Below are positions 26,985 through 35,238 of a DNA stretch of 64,000 nt, piece by piece. Numbering within the stretch: position 1 is the stretch's first letter; each line of letters begins with the position of its first letter. The stretch spans positions 1 to 64,000 of the forward strand of contig NZ_JACC01000009.1 in assembly GCF_000520955.1 (NCBI RefSeq). The letters are read 5' to 3'. This DNA comes from Aquimarina pacifica (lineage in GTDB: Bacteria; Bacteroidota; Bacteroidia; Flavobacteriales; Flavobacteriaceae). Made by a program: the position numbers and the translations under genes. Below the pieces are notes generated by a model. It had not been told where the DNA came from, made no database searches, and worked only from the letters and a program-made list of their open reading frames with translations.

Positions 26985-28790
26985 ATGCCTGTAGTAACAG
27001 CTAGAACAGTAGCCTCAGGGCTAAAATTGGATAAACTTGGTTTTATAGGTACCTTTTTTGGTTGGATAATTCTTAAGATCACCCGATTATCTAAAATTAA
27101 TCGTCAATACGATACACTTAGTCATTTAAAAGGTGTAGAGTATCTTAATAAGACTCTTGATATGTATGGTGTTACTTTTGAAATTCCTGAAGAGGATTTT
27201 CGAAGATTACCAAAAGATGGAGCATTTATTACCTTGTCTAACCATCCACTAGGTGGGCTAGATGGAGGGTTGTTACTTAAGTTAATGCTTGAGCGCCGTC
27301 CAGATTTTAAGGTGATTGCCAATTTTTTACTCCACAATTTTGTGCCATTACAACCCTATCTAATGCCGGTAAACCCTTTTGAGGACAGGAAAGAAGTCAA
27401 GTCAAGTCATAAGGGTATAAAAGATGCTATTTTACATTTGCGTGACGGTAAGCCTTTGGGTATTTTTCCTGCGGGAGAAGTATCTACCATTAAAGAAGGT
27501 AAGAAATATGTTGATAAATCTTGGGAGCCTAGTGCAATGCGATTGGTGCAGAAAGCTAAGGTGCCTGTAATCCCTATATATTTTCATGCCCGTAATAGTA
27601 GCTTGTTTTATAAATTATCATCTATAAGTAGTTTACTACGGACCGCAAAATTACCTAGCGAACTCTTCTCTCAAGAAAATAGAGTGATCAAAGTAAGGAT
27701 TGGTAATCCAGTTTCTGTAAAAGATCAACAAGAGCATACTAATCTCGAAGATTTTACCAATTTCTTGCGTAAGAAGACATATATGTTGGCAAATCCTTAT
27801 GAGAAAAAAACTTTAAGAGAATCAATACCTCAAAATTTAAAAATTCCTAAATCTCCTAAGCAAATTGCTTTGGGTGGAAATATTAATGCCATAGAATCAG
27901 AATTGCAATATTGTAGAGATCATGATATGCGACTGCTGATGAGTAAAAATTACGAAGTTTTTCTTGCAAAAAAGGAGCATATTCCGAACGTAGTTCATGA
28001 AATAGGAAGATTGCGAGAGATTACTTTTAGAGCTATTGGTGAGGGGACTAATAATTCATTAGATCTGGACCCTTTTGATGAATATTATCACCATATGTTT
28101 CTATGGGATAATCGTGCGCAAAAAATGGTTGGAGCTTATCGTATGGGTATGGGATCAGAGATTTATACTGATAAAGGAATCGATGGATTTTATCTTCAGG
28201 ACTTGTTTAGATTTGAACCTGAATTGCATAAAATGATGAGTGAATCTATTGAGATGGGTAGAGCATTTATTATAAAAGAATATCAACAACGACCGATGCC
28301 ATTATTCTTGCTCTGGAAAGGAATTGTACATTGTACATTGCGATTTTCTGAGCATAAGTATCTGATCGGTGGGGTGAGTATAAGTAATAAGTTTAGCAAT
28401 TTTACAAAGTCATTGATGATCGAATTCATGAAATCTCATTATTATGATCCTTATGTAGCTCAATATGTTAGACCCAAAAAAGAATTTAAGGTCAAATTAA
28501 AGGATGCAGATAAAGATTTTGTTTTTGACGAAAGTAAGAGTGACTTAAATAAATTTGATAAAATTATTGATGAAGTAGAGCCGGGGAGCCTTAGAATTCC
28601 TGTTCTTATCAAAAAATATATAAAGCAGAATGCTAGAGTAGTTGCTTTTAATGTAGATCCACTGTTTAATAATGCAGTAGATGGTTTGATGTACATTCGT
28701 ATTGCTGATTTGCCTGATAGTACTGTAAAACCAGTTATGGAAGAATTTCAGGCAGAATTAGAACAGAAATATAAAAACGGTGATAAATAA
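26985..28790 (+). CDS. olsF: Bifunctional acyltransferase, OlsF-like (ornithine lipid synthesis)
   Basis: Two domains are fused. The N-terminal half (about residues 1-260) is a PlsC-type glycerolipid acyltransferase-like domain with TLSNHPLGGLDGG (catalytic His-Asp pair, spaced by five residues and not the usual four) and LGIFPAGEVS. The C-terminal half (about 310-560) is a GNAT-like N-acyltransferase of the OlsB/hemolysin type (REITFRAIGEG, LDLDPFDEYYHHMFLWD, GAYRMGMGSEIY). OlsF of this layout makes ornithine lipids in Flavobacterium johnsoniae and Serratia; the symbol follows that. The position after lysC has no obvious link. 601 aa. Confidence 0.85.
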   Translation: MPVVTARTVASGLKLDKLGFIGTFFGWIILKITRLSKINRQYDTLSHLKGVEYLNKTLDMYGVTFEIPEEDFRRLPKDGAFITLSNHPLGGLDGGLLLKLMLERRPDFKVIANFLLHNFVPLQPYLMPVNPFEDRKEVKSSHKGIKDAILHLRDGKPLGIFPAGEVSTIKEGKKYVDKSWEPSAMRLVQKAKVPVIPIYFHARNSSLFYKLSSISSLLRTAKLPSELFSQENRVIKVRIGNPVSVKDQQEHTNLEDFTNFLRKKTYMLANPYEKKTLRESIPQNLKIPKSPKQIALGGNINAIESELQYCRDHDMRLLMSKNYEVFLAKKEHIPNVVHEIGRLREITFRAIGEGTNNSLDLDPFDEYYHHMFLWDNRAQKMVGAYRMGMGSEIYTDKGIDGFYLQDLFRFEPELHKMMSESIEMGRAFIIKEYQQRPMPLFLLWKGIVHCTLRFSEHKYLIGGVSISNKFSNFTKSLMIEFMKSHYYDPYVAQYVRPKKEFKVKLKDADKDFVFDESKSDLNKFDKIIDEVEPGSLRIPVLIKKYIKQNARVVAFNVDPLFNNAVDGLMYIRIADLPDSTVKPVMEEFQAELEQKYKNGDK

Positions 28791-28833
28791 TAGTTAGATG
28801 TTAGCTCACCACTTTCTGAAGATTTAATATATA

Positions 28834-28898
28834 ATCAAAAACTCTATAGTATCGTAAGGTGTTTTTAGAAAATTTACCTATACCATAGAGTTTTTGAT
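28834..28898. terminator. Bidirectional terminator between convergent olsF and arsC
   Basis: A perfect 14-bp stem ATCAAAAACTCTAT / ATAGAGTTTTTGAT encloses a 37-nt loop. It separates the rightward olsF-like gene from the leftward arsenic cluster. The long loop has a further small AGGT/ACCT pairing. Confidence 0.7.
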
Positions 28899-28915
28899 CG
28901 TACAGCATTTTAGTA

Positions 28916-29338
28916 TTATACTGCGGCTGCTATGTTCTTTTCAACAAAGTTTTTACAATATTCTTTGATTTGATTTCTTGTCTTGGTAAAAGCAGCATGA
29001 ATTTCTTCATCGGTACCTTTTACTTTTGACGGATCAAAGAAGTTGTAATGCAATCGCTCTGCTTTTCCTGGGAAAAAAGGACATCTTTCTTTTGCATTGT
29101 CACATACAGTGATGATATAATCGAAGGCAATGTCTATATATTCATCAAGATTATTAGAGGTATGGTTTGTGATGTCAATACCATCTTCTTTCATTATTGC
29201 AATGGCTCCAGGATTAAGGCCATGAGTTTCTACGCCTGCACTATAAATAGTTGCTTTTCCTTCTGCAAAAAGTTTTAAGTACCCTTCTGCCATTTGACTT
29301 CTACATGAGTTACCGGTGCATAATACTAAAATATTCAT
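28916..29338 (-). CDS. arsC: Arsenate reductase ArsC (thioredoxin type)
   Basis: The enzyme reduces arsenate to arsenite. The start used here is the Met of MNILVLCTGNSCR (29338), which fits the LMW-phosphatase fold; nine extra codons upstream are possible. The catalytic loop CX5R (CTGNSCR, Cys7) is followed by the two redox cysteines in VCDNAKERCPFFPG (about residues 80-87), the pattern of thioredoxin-coupled ArsC. FFDPSKVKGTDEE supplies the general-acid Asp. About 140 aa. It is the last gene of the arsR-controlled cluster. Confidence 0.93.
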   Translation of the reverse strand: MNILVLCTGNSCRSQMAEGYLKLFAEGKATIYSAGVETHGLNPGAIAIMKEDGIDITNHTSNNLDEYIDIAFDYIITVCDNAKERCPFFPGKAERLHYNFFDPSKVKGTDEEIHAAFTKTRNQIKEYCKNFVEKNIAAAV

Positions 29339-29387
29339 TTGTTTTTTAAGTTTTTGAGATCCCATAAAAGGGATTGTGGTGTTGTGG

Positions 29388-29885
29388 TTATACTATTAAT
29401 TTACTTCTTCTTTCTAAAATGGTGTTGTCATACCATGTGTTATTGAGTTTTGCTATCTTTTCTTTGTATCCAATTTCTCTAAATCCTAAAGATTTATGTA
29501 GCGCAATACTCACTTTATTTTGGCTAAAAATACTTGCCTGCAAGCTCCAGAAACCTTCTTGTTCACTTTTTTTTATTAATGTGCTCAAAAGTAGTTTACC
29601 AATACCAAACCCCCTAAGTTTTGATGTTATGTAAATGCTAACTTCGGCCACGCCATGATACACTTCTCGCTTTGATACGGGTGATAAAGCGGCCCAGCCT
29701 ACTGTATTATTATTGAGCGTAGCTTTGAGTCTGCATGATGTAAGATGGGTTGTGTTCCATAGTTTCCAAGTAGGTACCTTTGTCTCAAAAGTGGCTTGCC
29801 CCGTAGTAATACCTTCTTTATAGATAGCAGAAATTACAGGCCAATCTTGCTCAGAAAAAGTCGCTATGTCTAAAGTTTGAGTCAT
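29388..29885 (-). CDS. GNAT acetyltransferase, ArsN / phosphinothricin-acetyltransferase-like
   Basis: A 165-aa protein starting MTQTLDIATFSEQD. EGITTGQATFETKVPTW is the N-terminal signature of the phosphinothricin N-acetyltransferase group (I-Y-x-x-G-I...T-F-E). The acetyl-CoA loop RGFGIGKLLL is at about 95-104. Being inside an ars cluster, it matches ArsN1-type enzymes, which acetylate the arsenic-containing antibiotic arsinothricin; other substrates are possible. An upstream ATG (29939) adds 18 codons but overlaps the preceding gene's tail and is less likely. Confidence 0.8.
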   Translation of the reverse strand: MTQTLDIATFSEQDWPVISAIYKEGITTGQATFETKVPTWKLWNTTHLTSCRLKATLNNNTVGWAALSPVSKREVYHGVAEVSIYITSKLRGFGIGKLLLSTLIKKSEQEGFWSLQASIFSQNKVSIALHKSLGFREIGYKEKIAKLNNTWYDNTILERRSKLIV

Positions 29886-29929
29886 ACGAGTATTTGTATT
29901 TTTTATAGAGTTACTGCTATTTGTTTTTA

Positions 29930-30415
29930 TTAACAGCAACCGCTACCCGGAGCGCAAGAAGCACTAGCTGCTTCGGTTTCTTGAGGAACTCCGCAAGTTT
30001 CTTTGGCTTTGCAGTCTGTAGGAGATACAGCAAGTTTTATGAGCAATTGATTTTCTTTAATTTCGAAATCTGTAATATGCAATTGTGCTGTATGAAACAT
30101 GTTGTTTCCATATTCAATTTTTATCATCGAATCCATTTCATAAGGTCTCATAATTCCGACTTTTTTTAGAATTCCTAACGCCTTATAAGTGCTTAAATAA
30201 TCTAATTTCCCTAATTCACTTGGGCTTTCCCAAAGTTGTATGATTGTCTCTTTCCAAGAATCCATACCAGAACCACAATCAACAGAATCAATGTTGATAT
30301 GCTTAACCTCTGTGATATGATAATTTGTTCCCACCAACATGCCAGGAGCGTATTCGAACAAAAGTGATTTATCTTGGTGTTCTGCCAATAATGTTATAAA
30401 ATCTGATGTTTTCAT
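29930..30415 (-). CDS. DUF6428 family protein with Cys-rich tail
   Basis: I place the start at the ATG of MKTSDFITLLAEHQ (30415), since a longer start overlaps nothing useful. The main part (about residues 1-130) is a DUF6428-type domain with FEYAPGMLVGTNYHITEVKH, typical of small proteins next to ArsR in Bacteroidetes. The tail is cysteine-rich (CKAKETCGV then CAPGSGCC), giving five cysteines that could bind As(III) or a soft metal. Function unknown; context and cysteines suggest an arsenic chaperone or sensor, which is inference. Confidence 0.78.
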   Translation of the reverse strand: MKTSDFITLLAEHQDKSLLFEYAPGMLVGTNYHITEVKHINIDSVDCGSGMDSWKETIIQLWESPSELGKLDYLSTYKALGILKKVGIMRPYEMDSMIKIEYGNNMFHTAQLHITDFEIKENQLLIKLAVSPTDCKAKETCGVPQETEAASASCAPGSGCC

Positions 30416-30445
30416 TTGTATATAGTTTGGGTTACCAGCCATTGG

Positions 30446-30769
30446 CTAGCAACAGTTATATTTTGTGGTATCAAAAAATGAGTTTAGTAATTGTTGCAGT
30501 TCATTCCATCGATCGAGATTAATGCAATAGCACATGCTTTTGCCTTCTATCTCACCTTTTAACAGTCCTATACTTTTTAGTTCTTTAAGATGTTGGGATA
30601 TGGTTGCTTGGGCCAATCCTATTTCTTCTACGAGGTCATTGCAAATACATGCATTCTGTTTGCTGATATATTGCAGAATAGCAATGCGCGCCGGATGCCC
30701 TAGAATTTTAAAAAACTGTGCCAATTCATTTTGTGGTTGATCGAATATCTGTGTTTTGGTTACACCCAT
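30446..30769 (-). CDS. arsR: ArsR family As(III)-responsive repressor
   Basis: A 107-aa winged-helix repressor. ILGHPARIAILQYI starts the fold; the As(III)/Sb(III) binding cysteines are C41 and C43 in NACICNDL, close to the classical ELCVCDL motif, and the recognition helix is LAQATISQHLKEL. Further cysteines (MCYC near residue 87 and the terminal NCC) could complete a three-coordinate site. It is first in the operon and a palindromic operator sits 8 nt upstream of its start. Confidence 0.94.
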   Translation of the reverse strand: MGVTKTQIFDQPQNELAQFFKILGHPARIAILQYISKQNACICNDLVEEIGLAQATISQHLKELKSIGLLKGEIEGKSMCYCINLDRWNELQQLLNSFFDTTKYNCC

Positions 30770-30776
30770 GAATAAT

Positions 30777-30808
30777 ATTTTAATATCGCAATATTACGAT
30801 ATTAAAAT
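30777..30808. promoter_or_regulatory. Near-perfect palindromic ArsR operator
   Basis: Arms ATTTTAATATCG (30777-30788) and CGATATTAAAAT (30797-30808) are perfect inverted repeats around an AATATT centre, with one mismatched pair. It lies directly upstream of arsR. On the minus strand a TTG followed after 18 nt by TATTTTAA overlaps it, so a bound repressor would block the promoter. Confidence 0.82.
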
Positions 30809-31172
30809 AGAATAAAAAAGCCAAAAACAAAATTTCTGACTTTTTATAGGAATAGCTTTTCTATTACTTGATACTTAATTTTGATCTTATAGCTTTATTA
30901 CTGATCTTTCTAATGATCGGTATTATCTGAAGTCCCGAAAGTATATGCAATATCATAATTGGCTGCACTAACTTCTTTAATATCAAAAGTAAAAGCTGTA
31001 TTAGTATTGAGGTATTAAAAGAGTGATGAGATCACATAAGAGCTTTTTAAAAAATATGATTGTTTTAAACAAAAACTTGTTTTGAGTTGTTTTACAATAG
31101 ATTTACTGCAAAAAAGAAAGGGTGCTTGACTTTGCAGTCTACACCCTTTTTTTAATATTATGGATCTGAATT
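30809..31172. other. Intergenic region arsR to the TM2 gene
   Basis: AT-rich non-coding stretch of about 360 bp. It contains the terminator at 31117-31153 and presumably nothing else. An inverted mini-repeat near 30905-30925 (TGATCTTTC / GATCGGT) is too weak to name. Confidence 0.5.
31117..31153 (-). terminator. Intrinsic terminator of the TM2 gene
   Basis: Stem AAAGGGTG / CACCCTTT with an inner GACT / AGTC helix around TTGC. On the minus strand it is followed by a T-rich tract (complement of AAAAAG). It lies 20 nt past the TM2 gene's stop. Confidence 0.85.
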
Positions 31173-31529
31173 TTAGAACCAAGGTTTTTTGCCTACCTGA
31201 TAAGTTTGGTAGAATTCTTCATCAGATTTTGTTAGGTAGATGATTCCTTCTATAAGTCCTACAATACCTGCAGCACCACATGTAACAAATGTAATTACAA
31301 TCTGTATAATCCCTTCTTTGGTATATCCTAAAATAAATTTATGGATTCCAAAACTTCCAAGTAGTATACCTAGAATTCCGGCTAACATTTTTTTGTTTTC
31401 TCCAGAAACATCGTTTAGGACTTCTTTTGCACCATCTGCAAAATCGTTTGCTGCATCTTTTACGGTTTCTGCAGCTTCTTCTGCACCTTTTTTAATGTCG
31501 TCTCCCAGGTTGTTGTTTTCTTCACTCAT
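31173..31529 (-). CDS. TM2 domain protein
   Basis: A 118-aa membrane protein. A charged, helical, apolipoprotein-like N-terminal region (about residues 1-45; repeats such as GAEEAAETVKDAANDFADGAKE) precedes a TM2 domain with two membrane helices and the DR-F-like motif (LGSFGIHKFILGYTKEGIIQI, GLIEGI). TM2 proteins are widespread and of unknown role. It has its own terminator. Confidence 0.85.
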   Translation of the reverse strand: MSEENNNLGDDIKKGAEEAAETVKDAANDFADGAKEVLNDVSGENKKMLAGILGILLGSFGIHKFILGYTKEGIIQIVITFVTCGAAGIVGLIEGIIYLTKSDEEFYQTYQVGKKPWF

Positions 31530-31593
31530 ATTGTATGGATAATTTATTAGTTTGTAGAAAAGTACAAAAAAAAATGGATCTAAATAAGCTCAG

Positions 31594-31980
31594 TTATAAA
31601 AAAGCCGAGTCAATTGGTTCCCAAAGCTCAATTTTGTTGCCTTCAGGGTCAATAATCCATCCAAATTTACCATACTCGTATTCTTCTATTTTGTCAATAA
31701 CAGTTACGCCTTCGTTTTTTAGAGTTTCTAACAATTCTACGAGATTTTCTACTCTAAAATTCATCATAAACTCTTTTGTGCTGGGAGTAAAATATGTAGT
31801 ATCCTCCTTAAAAGGGCTCCATTGGGTAGAGCAATCATTTCCGTCAGTATCTTTCCACCAGAAGGTGCACCCATATTCATCTACCGGTAACCCTAGGTGT
31901 TTGCCATACCATTCTTTAGTGCCTTTAGGATCTTTTGTCTTAAAAAATATACCACCTAATCCTGTAACTCGTTTTTTCAT
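31594..31980 (-). CDS. VOC-superfamily (glyoxalase-like) protein
   Basis: A 128-aa protein with the two beta-alpha-beta-beta-beta modules of the VOC fold: LGGIFFKTKDPKGTKEWYGKHLGL in the first (its ends only quoted: LGGIFFKTKDP, EWYGKHLGL) and FRVENLVELLETLKNEG in the second, with DPEGNKIELWEP closing the fold and providing a metal-type Glu. Substrate cannot be told. Two bases separate it from the DUF1801 gene upstream, so they share a transcript. Confidence 0.82.
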   Translation of the reverse strand: MKKRVTGLGGIFFKTKDPKGTKEWYGKHLGLPVDEYGCTFWWKDTDGNDCSTQWSPFKEDTTYFTPSTKEFMMNFRVENLVELLETLKNEGVTVIDKIEEYEYGKFGWIIDPEGNKIELWEPIDSAFL

Positions 31981-31982
31981 GT

Positions 31983-32441
31983 TTATTTATTTTTTGTAAC
32001 AGACTCATATATATCAATCCATTGTTGAGGTGTCATTTTGCTGGCTAATTCTCCTATAAGTCGAAGGGGAATTTGGTCTATTTTCTTAAATCGAATACAA
32101 CTTTTGCCCATATCAAGTTTTGTTTGTGTATGTTTAGGATACTCACCAACAAACCAATTCATTAATTCTTTTTGAGCATATATTCCGTTATGATATACGG
32201 CTATAAAGTTTTTTTGTGAAGCAATATTCATAAAAGGTAAAGGTAATTTTGGGTCACAATGGTATCCGCTGGGGTAGAGCGTATGAGGAACTACATATCC
32301 TATCATCTTATAGTTAATTTCCTCAGAAAAACCTTTGGGAAGATTATCCTTTATTACGTGTCTCAATTGTTGCATTACTTCTCTTCGTTCTTCAGGAATT
32401 GCCTCAATATATTCATCTGTCGTTTTGACTTCGTATTGCAT
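31983..32441 (-). CDS. DUF1801 domain protein
   Basis: A 152-aa soluble protein of the DUF1801 (YdhG-like) family. The typical features are EYIEAIPEERREVMQQLR near the N-terminus, EINYKMIGYVVP, and MGKSCIRFKKIDQIPLRLI near the end. Biochemical role unknown. It stands directly before the VOC gene and 37 nt after the DUF4199 gene. Confidence 0.85.
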   Translation of the reverse strand: MQYEVKTTDEYIEAIPEERREVMQQLRHVIKDNLPKGFSEEINYKMIGYVVPHTLYPSGYHCDPKLPLPFMNIASQKNFIAVYHNGIYAQKELMNWFVGEYPKHTQTKLDMGKSCIRFKKIDQIPLRLIGELASKMTPQQWIDIYESVTKNK

Positions 32442-32478
32442 ATTGTGATTTTTTTTAATTCGTCTTTTCTTTATTGCC

Positions 32479-32985
32479 TTATTTACGCTGAAGTGCTAAT
32501 GCTGAAAGTAAGGAAATTATCAATCCAATGCTCATGACCGTCGCAAACATGATAAAGAAGCTCATAAATACATTTGAGAACAATTCTTTTTGAGCGTTTA
32601 GCTCTTTTAACTTAATCTGAAATTCTTCATCAGTTAGTGAACTACGTAATTGCTCTACATAATATGTGTAATAATCGTTCATAAAATCTGGGTTAATGTA
32701 GGTAACGTAGATAGAGTCTAGTATGCCAAATGCTAGTGCTGCCATAAAAGAGATAAGTGTACCAATCCAAAGTGCTTTACCAAAGGAAACTTTACCGCTA
32801 TTTTCTTGGTCTCTATAATATTTAATTCCAAAAAACACAAAAGCTAAGGATACGATCATGCCAGCATATCCTATAATTTCCTGAATAGAGTAGTCAAGAT
32901 TTTTACCAAAGATCCAACCAATGAGTGCTAGTATGCATATGGTAATGGCACTTTTAATTCCGTAACGTAGTATTGTATTTTTCAT
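32479..32985 (-). CDS. DUF4199 membrane protein
   Basis: A 168-aa membrane protein with four hydrophobic helices (about residues 10-28, 38-53, 70-90 and 140-162). Between helices 3 and 4 is a helical loop (YEEQ-like SSLTDEEFQIKLKEL). This is the DUF4199 layout seen in Bacteroidetes; function unknown. It is part of a leftward group of small genes. Confidence 0.8.
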   Translation of the reverse strand: MKNTILRYGIKSAITICILALIGWIFGKNLDYSIQEIIGYAGMIVSLAFVFFGIKYYRDQENSGKVSFGKALWIGTLISFMAALAFGILDSIYVTYINPDFMNDYYTYYVEQLRSSLTDEEFQIKLKELNAQKELFSNVFMSFFIMFATVMSIGLIISLLSALALQRK

Positions 32986-33077
32986 ATCGAATAAAGATTT
33001 AATTCAAAAGTCGATGAGAACCTCAAAAAAACACTCATACTAAAGTACTAAATTTTATTTTTCAGTAATATTTAGGG

Positions 33078-33491
33078 CTATAAGATGCATAGCTTTTTAG
33101 CAATTTGGATCGCTTGGGTTCTTCTTTTTGCATCTAACTTTATTAGCAAACTAGAAACATGACTCTTTATAGTGCTTTCTGAGACAAATAAGGTGTCAGC
33201 GATTTCTTTGTTGGATAAACCTGATTCAATAGCTTGCAAAACTTCATATTCTCGCTTACTTATACCCAGTTCTTTAATTTTTTGATGATCTATTTTTAAG
33301 AGGGCTTTTTCTGAGTTTCTATTTGATACTTTTTTGTTAAGTATAACACCAATACCAAAAAATAGAACCGCTATACATGCAAGTATTATTTCTATTGCCA
33401 AATCTCCTTTAATAAGTTGATATTTGCTAAGTTTAAAAAGAACAAGCAACGAAATACTAAGAATCGAAAAAATTAGAATTGTTTTCTTCAC
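33078..33491 (-). CDS. Membrane-anchored LuxR-type HTH regulator
   Basis: A 137-aa protein with two membrane helices (about residues 3-20 and 32-52) and a C-terminal LuxR/GerE HTH (about 75-137) with LGISKREYEVLQAIESGLSN split at LSNKEIADTLFVSESTIKSH. There is no receiver or sensor domain. It could be a membrane-tethered transcription factor released or activated by an envelope signal; this is inference. It shares 18 nt spacing with the HD-type gene upstream. Confidence 0.85.
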   Translation of the reverse strand: MKKTILIFSILSISLLVLFKLSKYQLIKGDLAIEIILACIAVLFFGIGVILNKKVSNRNSEKALLKIDHQKIKELGISKREYEVLQAIESGLSNKEIADTLFVSESTIKSHVSSLLIKLDAKRRTQAIQIAKKLCIL

Positions 33492-33509
33492 CTTATAAAT
33501 GTATAAAAA

Positions 33510-34130
33510 CTAAGCAGATAGTATCTTTATTTCTTGCCTTAGGTTGTTTTTTGCATTGTTTTCATAGTGCTCATAAAAAAAAGAAGTTTTAAAGATTTTG
33601 GGCATCGCAATAAAATGGTTTAGTACTTTAATTCTACCTTTATTATACATGAAATCTGGATAGTATTTATATTCTTTACGCACATTAGTAAAGTATGTTT
33701 TATAGGTTAGCCAATCGCTACCAAGAATAGACAAGTCTGCATCTGTAAAGTAATTTATATCGTTATTTTCAGAAATTTGATGACCTTTTGTTGCCAATAT
33801 GAGGTCTTTGCAATGCATAATTCTTCTGTCTGTCACCTGTAGAGAATACAATACTTTTACAGCTTTTTTTGCACTTTGTTCTTCATTGTCTTGTTTTAGC
33901 GCATTATAAATATAATCATGATAGAATAAAGCAAATAGTACCATGTCCCAATCAATAATTTTATTTTGTACTTTGCTTAGGTTCTTATAAAGATGTTCTA
34001 GATGAGCAAGGGTATGATAAAATCTTTTCTTTTTACTATGTTGCCGAGCAATATCCTTCCACAAGGATGCTGTGTATTCTAAATCCTGCGTATATCCAGC
34101 TAGTAACGATATGCCTATGTTTTTTAACAA
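33510..34130 (-). CDS. Predicted HD-superfamily metal-dependent phosphohydrolase
   Basis: A 206-aa soluble protein. RFYHTLAHLEHL (about residues 36-47) and ALFYHDYIYNA (about 67-77) form the H...HD metal site of this group, and TDADLSILGSDWLTY is the distinctive central motif. Databases often misname such proteins 'NMDA receptor subunit'. Substrate unknown. It overlaps the end of the next gene upstream by 7 nt. Confidence 0.82.
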   Translation of the reverse strand: MLKNIGISLLAGYTQDLEYTASLWKDIARQHSKKKRFYHTLAHLEHLYKNLSKVQNKIIDWDMVLFALFYHDYIYNALKQDNEEQSAKKAVKVLYSLQVTDRRIMHCKDLILATKGHQISENNDINYFTDADLSILGSDWLTYKTYFTNVRKEYKYYPDFMYNKGRIKVLNHFIAMPKIFKTSFFYEHYENNAKNNLRQEIKILSA

Positions 34131-35065
34131 AATTCGGCTTTAATTTTATCTACTATGGTTTGTGCTAACTTTTCTTTGGACTCTATTGTCCAACCTGCTA
34201 CATGTGGACTTAGAATTACATTATCTAAGGTAAGAAGAGTTTGTAATGCATCGGGCATTTCTTTTGTATTGGTAAACAAATTTTCGAAGGATGATTTTTC
34301 GTATTCTAAAACGTCAAGTCCCGCTCCGAGTATTTTGCCTTTTTTGAGGTTGTAAACCAAATCTGCAGTTACAACACTTTTACCACGAGCAGTGTTAATG
34401 AGCCAAAAAGGTTTTTTGAACTTTTGTATAAATTCAGAATTGATCATTCCTATCGTTAATGGGGTTTCTGGAGTATGTAGGCTTAGGATATCTGTTTTTT
34501 CAAAAAATTCGCTAAGTTCTACCTGAGTTGCATCACTATTTTCGACGTCCTCTTTGATGTCGTAACAAATTACTTCTACTGCAAACCCTCGCAGTTTTTT
34601 GGCAAAGGCACGTCCCATGTTACCATATCCTATAATACCTACAGTTTTACCATCGAGTTCGATACCTCTGTGCTCTTCGCGTAGCCACTTTCCGTTTCGA
34701 ATGCTCTGATTACCCATATTTAGTTTATTAAACAGAGAAAGGAGCATCCCAAGAGCATGTTCTCCTACGGCATTGCAGTTTCCTTCTGGAGCATTAAAAA
34801 GTTTGATTCCTAATGAGGCTGCATATTCGATGTCGATATTTTCTAATCCGGCTCCAACTCGACCGATGAATTTTAGGTTTTTCGCTTTTTCTAAGAAGGT
34901 ATTATCTATTTTAAAACGACTTCTAATAACAATACCATCATATGTTTCGATTTTGGCTTCAATTTCTGTTTTTGTTGAGGTATAGTCTTCATGATTAGTA
35001 AAGCCTAGTTGCTTGAGTTGTTCAATTAGTATGGGGTGGTTGGTGTCTAGGTGAAGAATTTTCAT
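34124..35065 (-). CDS. D-isomer-specific 2-hydroxyacid dehydrogenase (3-phosphoglycerate dehydrogenase-like)
   Basis: An NAD-dependent dehydrogenase of 313 aa. The Rossmann loop VGIIGYGNMGRAFAKKL is at about residues 145-161. The catalytic residues are Arg in INTARGKSVV, Glu in the following GAGLDVLE, and His in LSPHVAGWT. It lacks an ACT domain, so it is the short form. A serine biosynthesis role is likely but other 2-ketoacids are possible. A TATTTTTG promoter box lies upstream. Confidence 0.88.
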   Translation of the reverse strand: MKILHLDTNHPILIEQLKQLGFTNHEDYTSTKTEIEAKIETYDGIVIRSRFKIDNTFLEKAKNLKFIGRVGAGLENIDIEYAASLGIKLFNAPEGNCNAVGEHALGMLLSLFNKLNMGNQSIRNGKWLREEHRGIELDGKTVGIIGYGNMGRAFAKKLRGFAVEVICYDIKEDVENSDATQVELSEFFEKTDILSLHTPETPLTIGMINSEFIQKFKKPFWLINTARGKSVVTADLVYNLKKGKILGAGLDVLEYEKSSFENLFTNTKEMPDALQTLLTLDNVILSPHVAGWTIESKEKLAQTIVDKIKAEFC

Positions 35066-35085
35066 GTTAAATATTAGTTGACTAC

Positions 35086-35093
35086 CAAAAATA
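35086..35093 (-). promoter_or_regulatory. -7 promoter box for the dehydrogenase gene
   Basis: On the minus strand TATTTTTG matches TAnnTTTG, 21 nt before the start codon. No ideal -33 TTG. Confidence 0.5.
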
Positions 35094-35182
35094 GGAATTA
35101 AAAATGGTTTGCTTTTTCTGTTTTATTTTTAATTAACGTAGTCATACTATTTTTACCACCCTAAAATGTATTGTATAAATGA

Positions 35183-35213
35183 AATAACCACAACTATTAT
35201 AGTTGTGGTTATT
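35183..35213 (-). terminator. Terminator of the epoxide-hydrolase-like gene
   Basis: A perfect 14-bp stem (AATAACCACAACTA / TAGTTGTGGTTATT, 3-nt loop) lies 26 nt past the stop of the leftward hydrolase gene. Confidence 0.7.
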
Positions 35214-35238
35214 ATGAACATGTACTAATTCTATTAGA

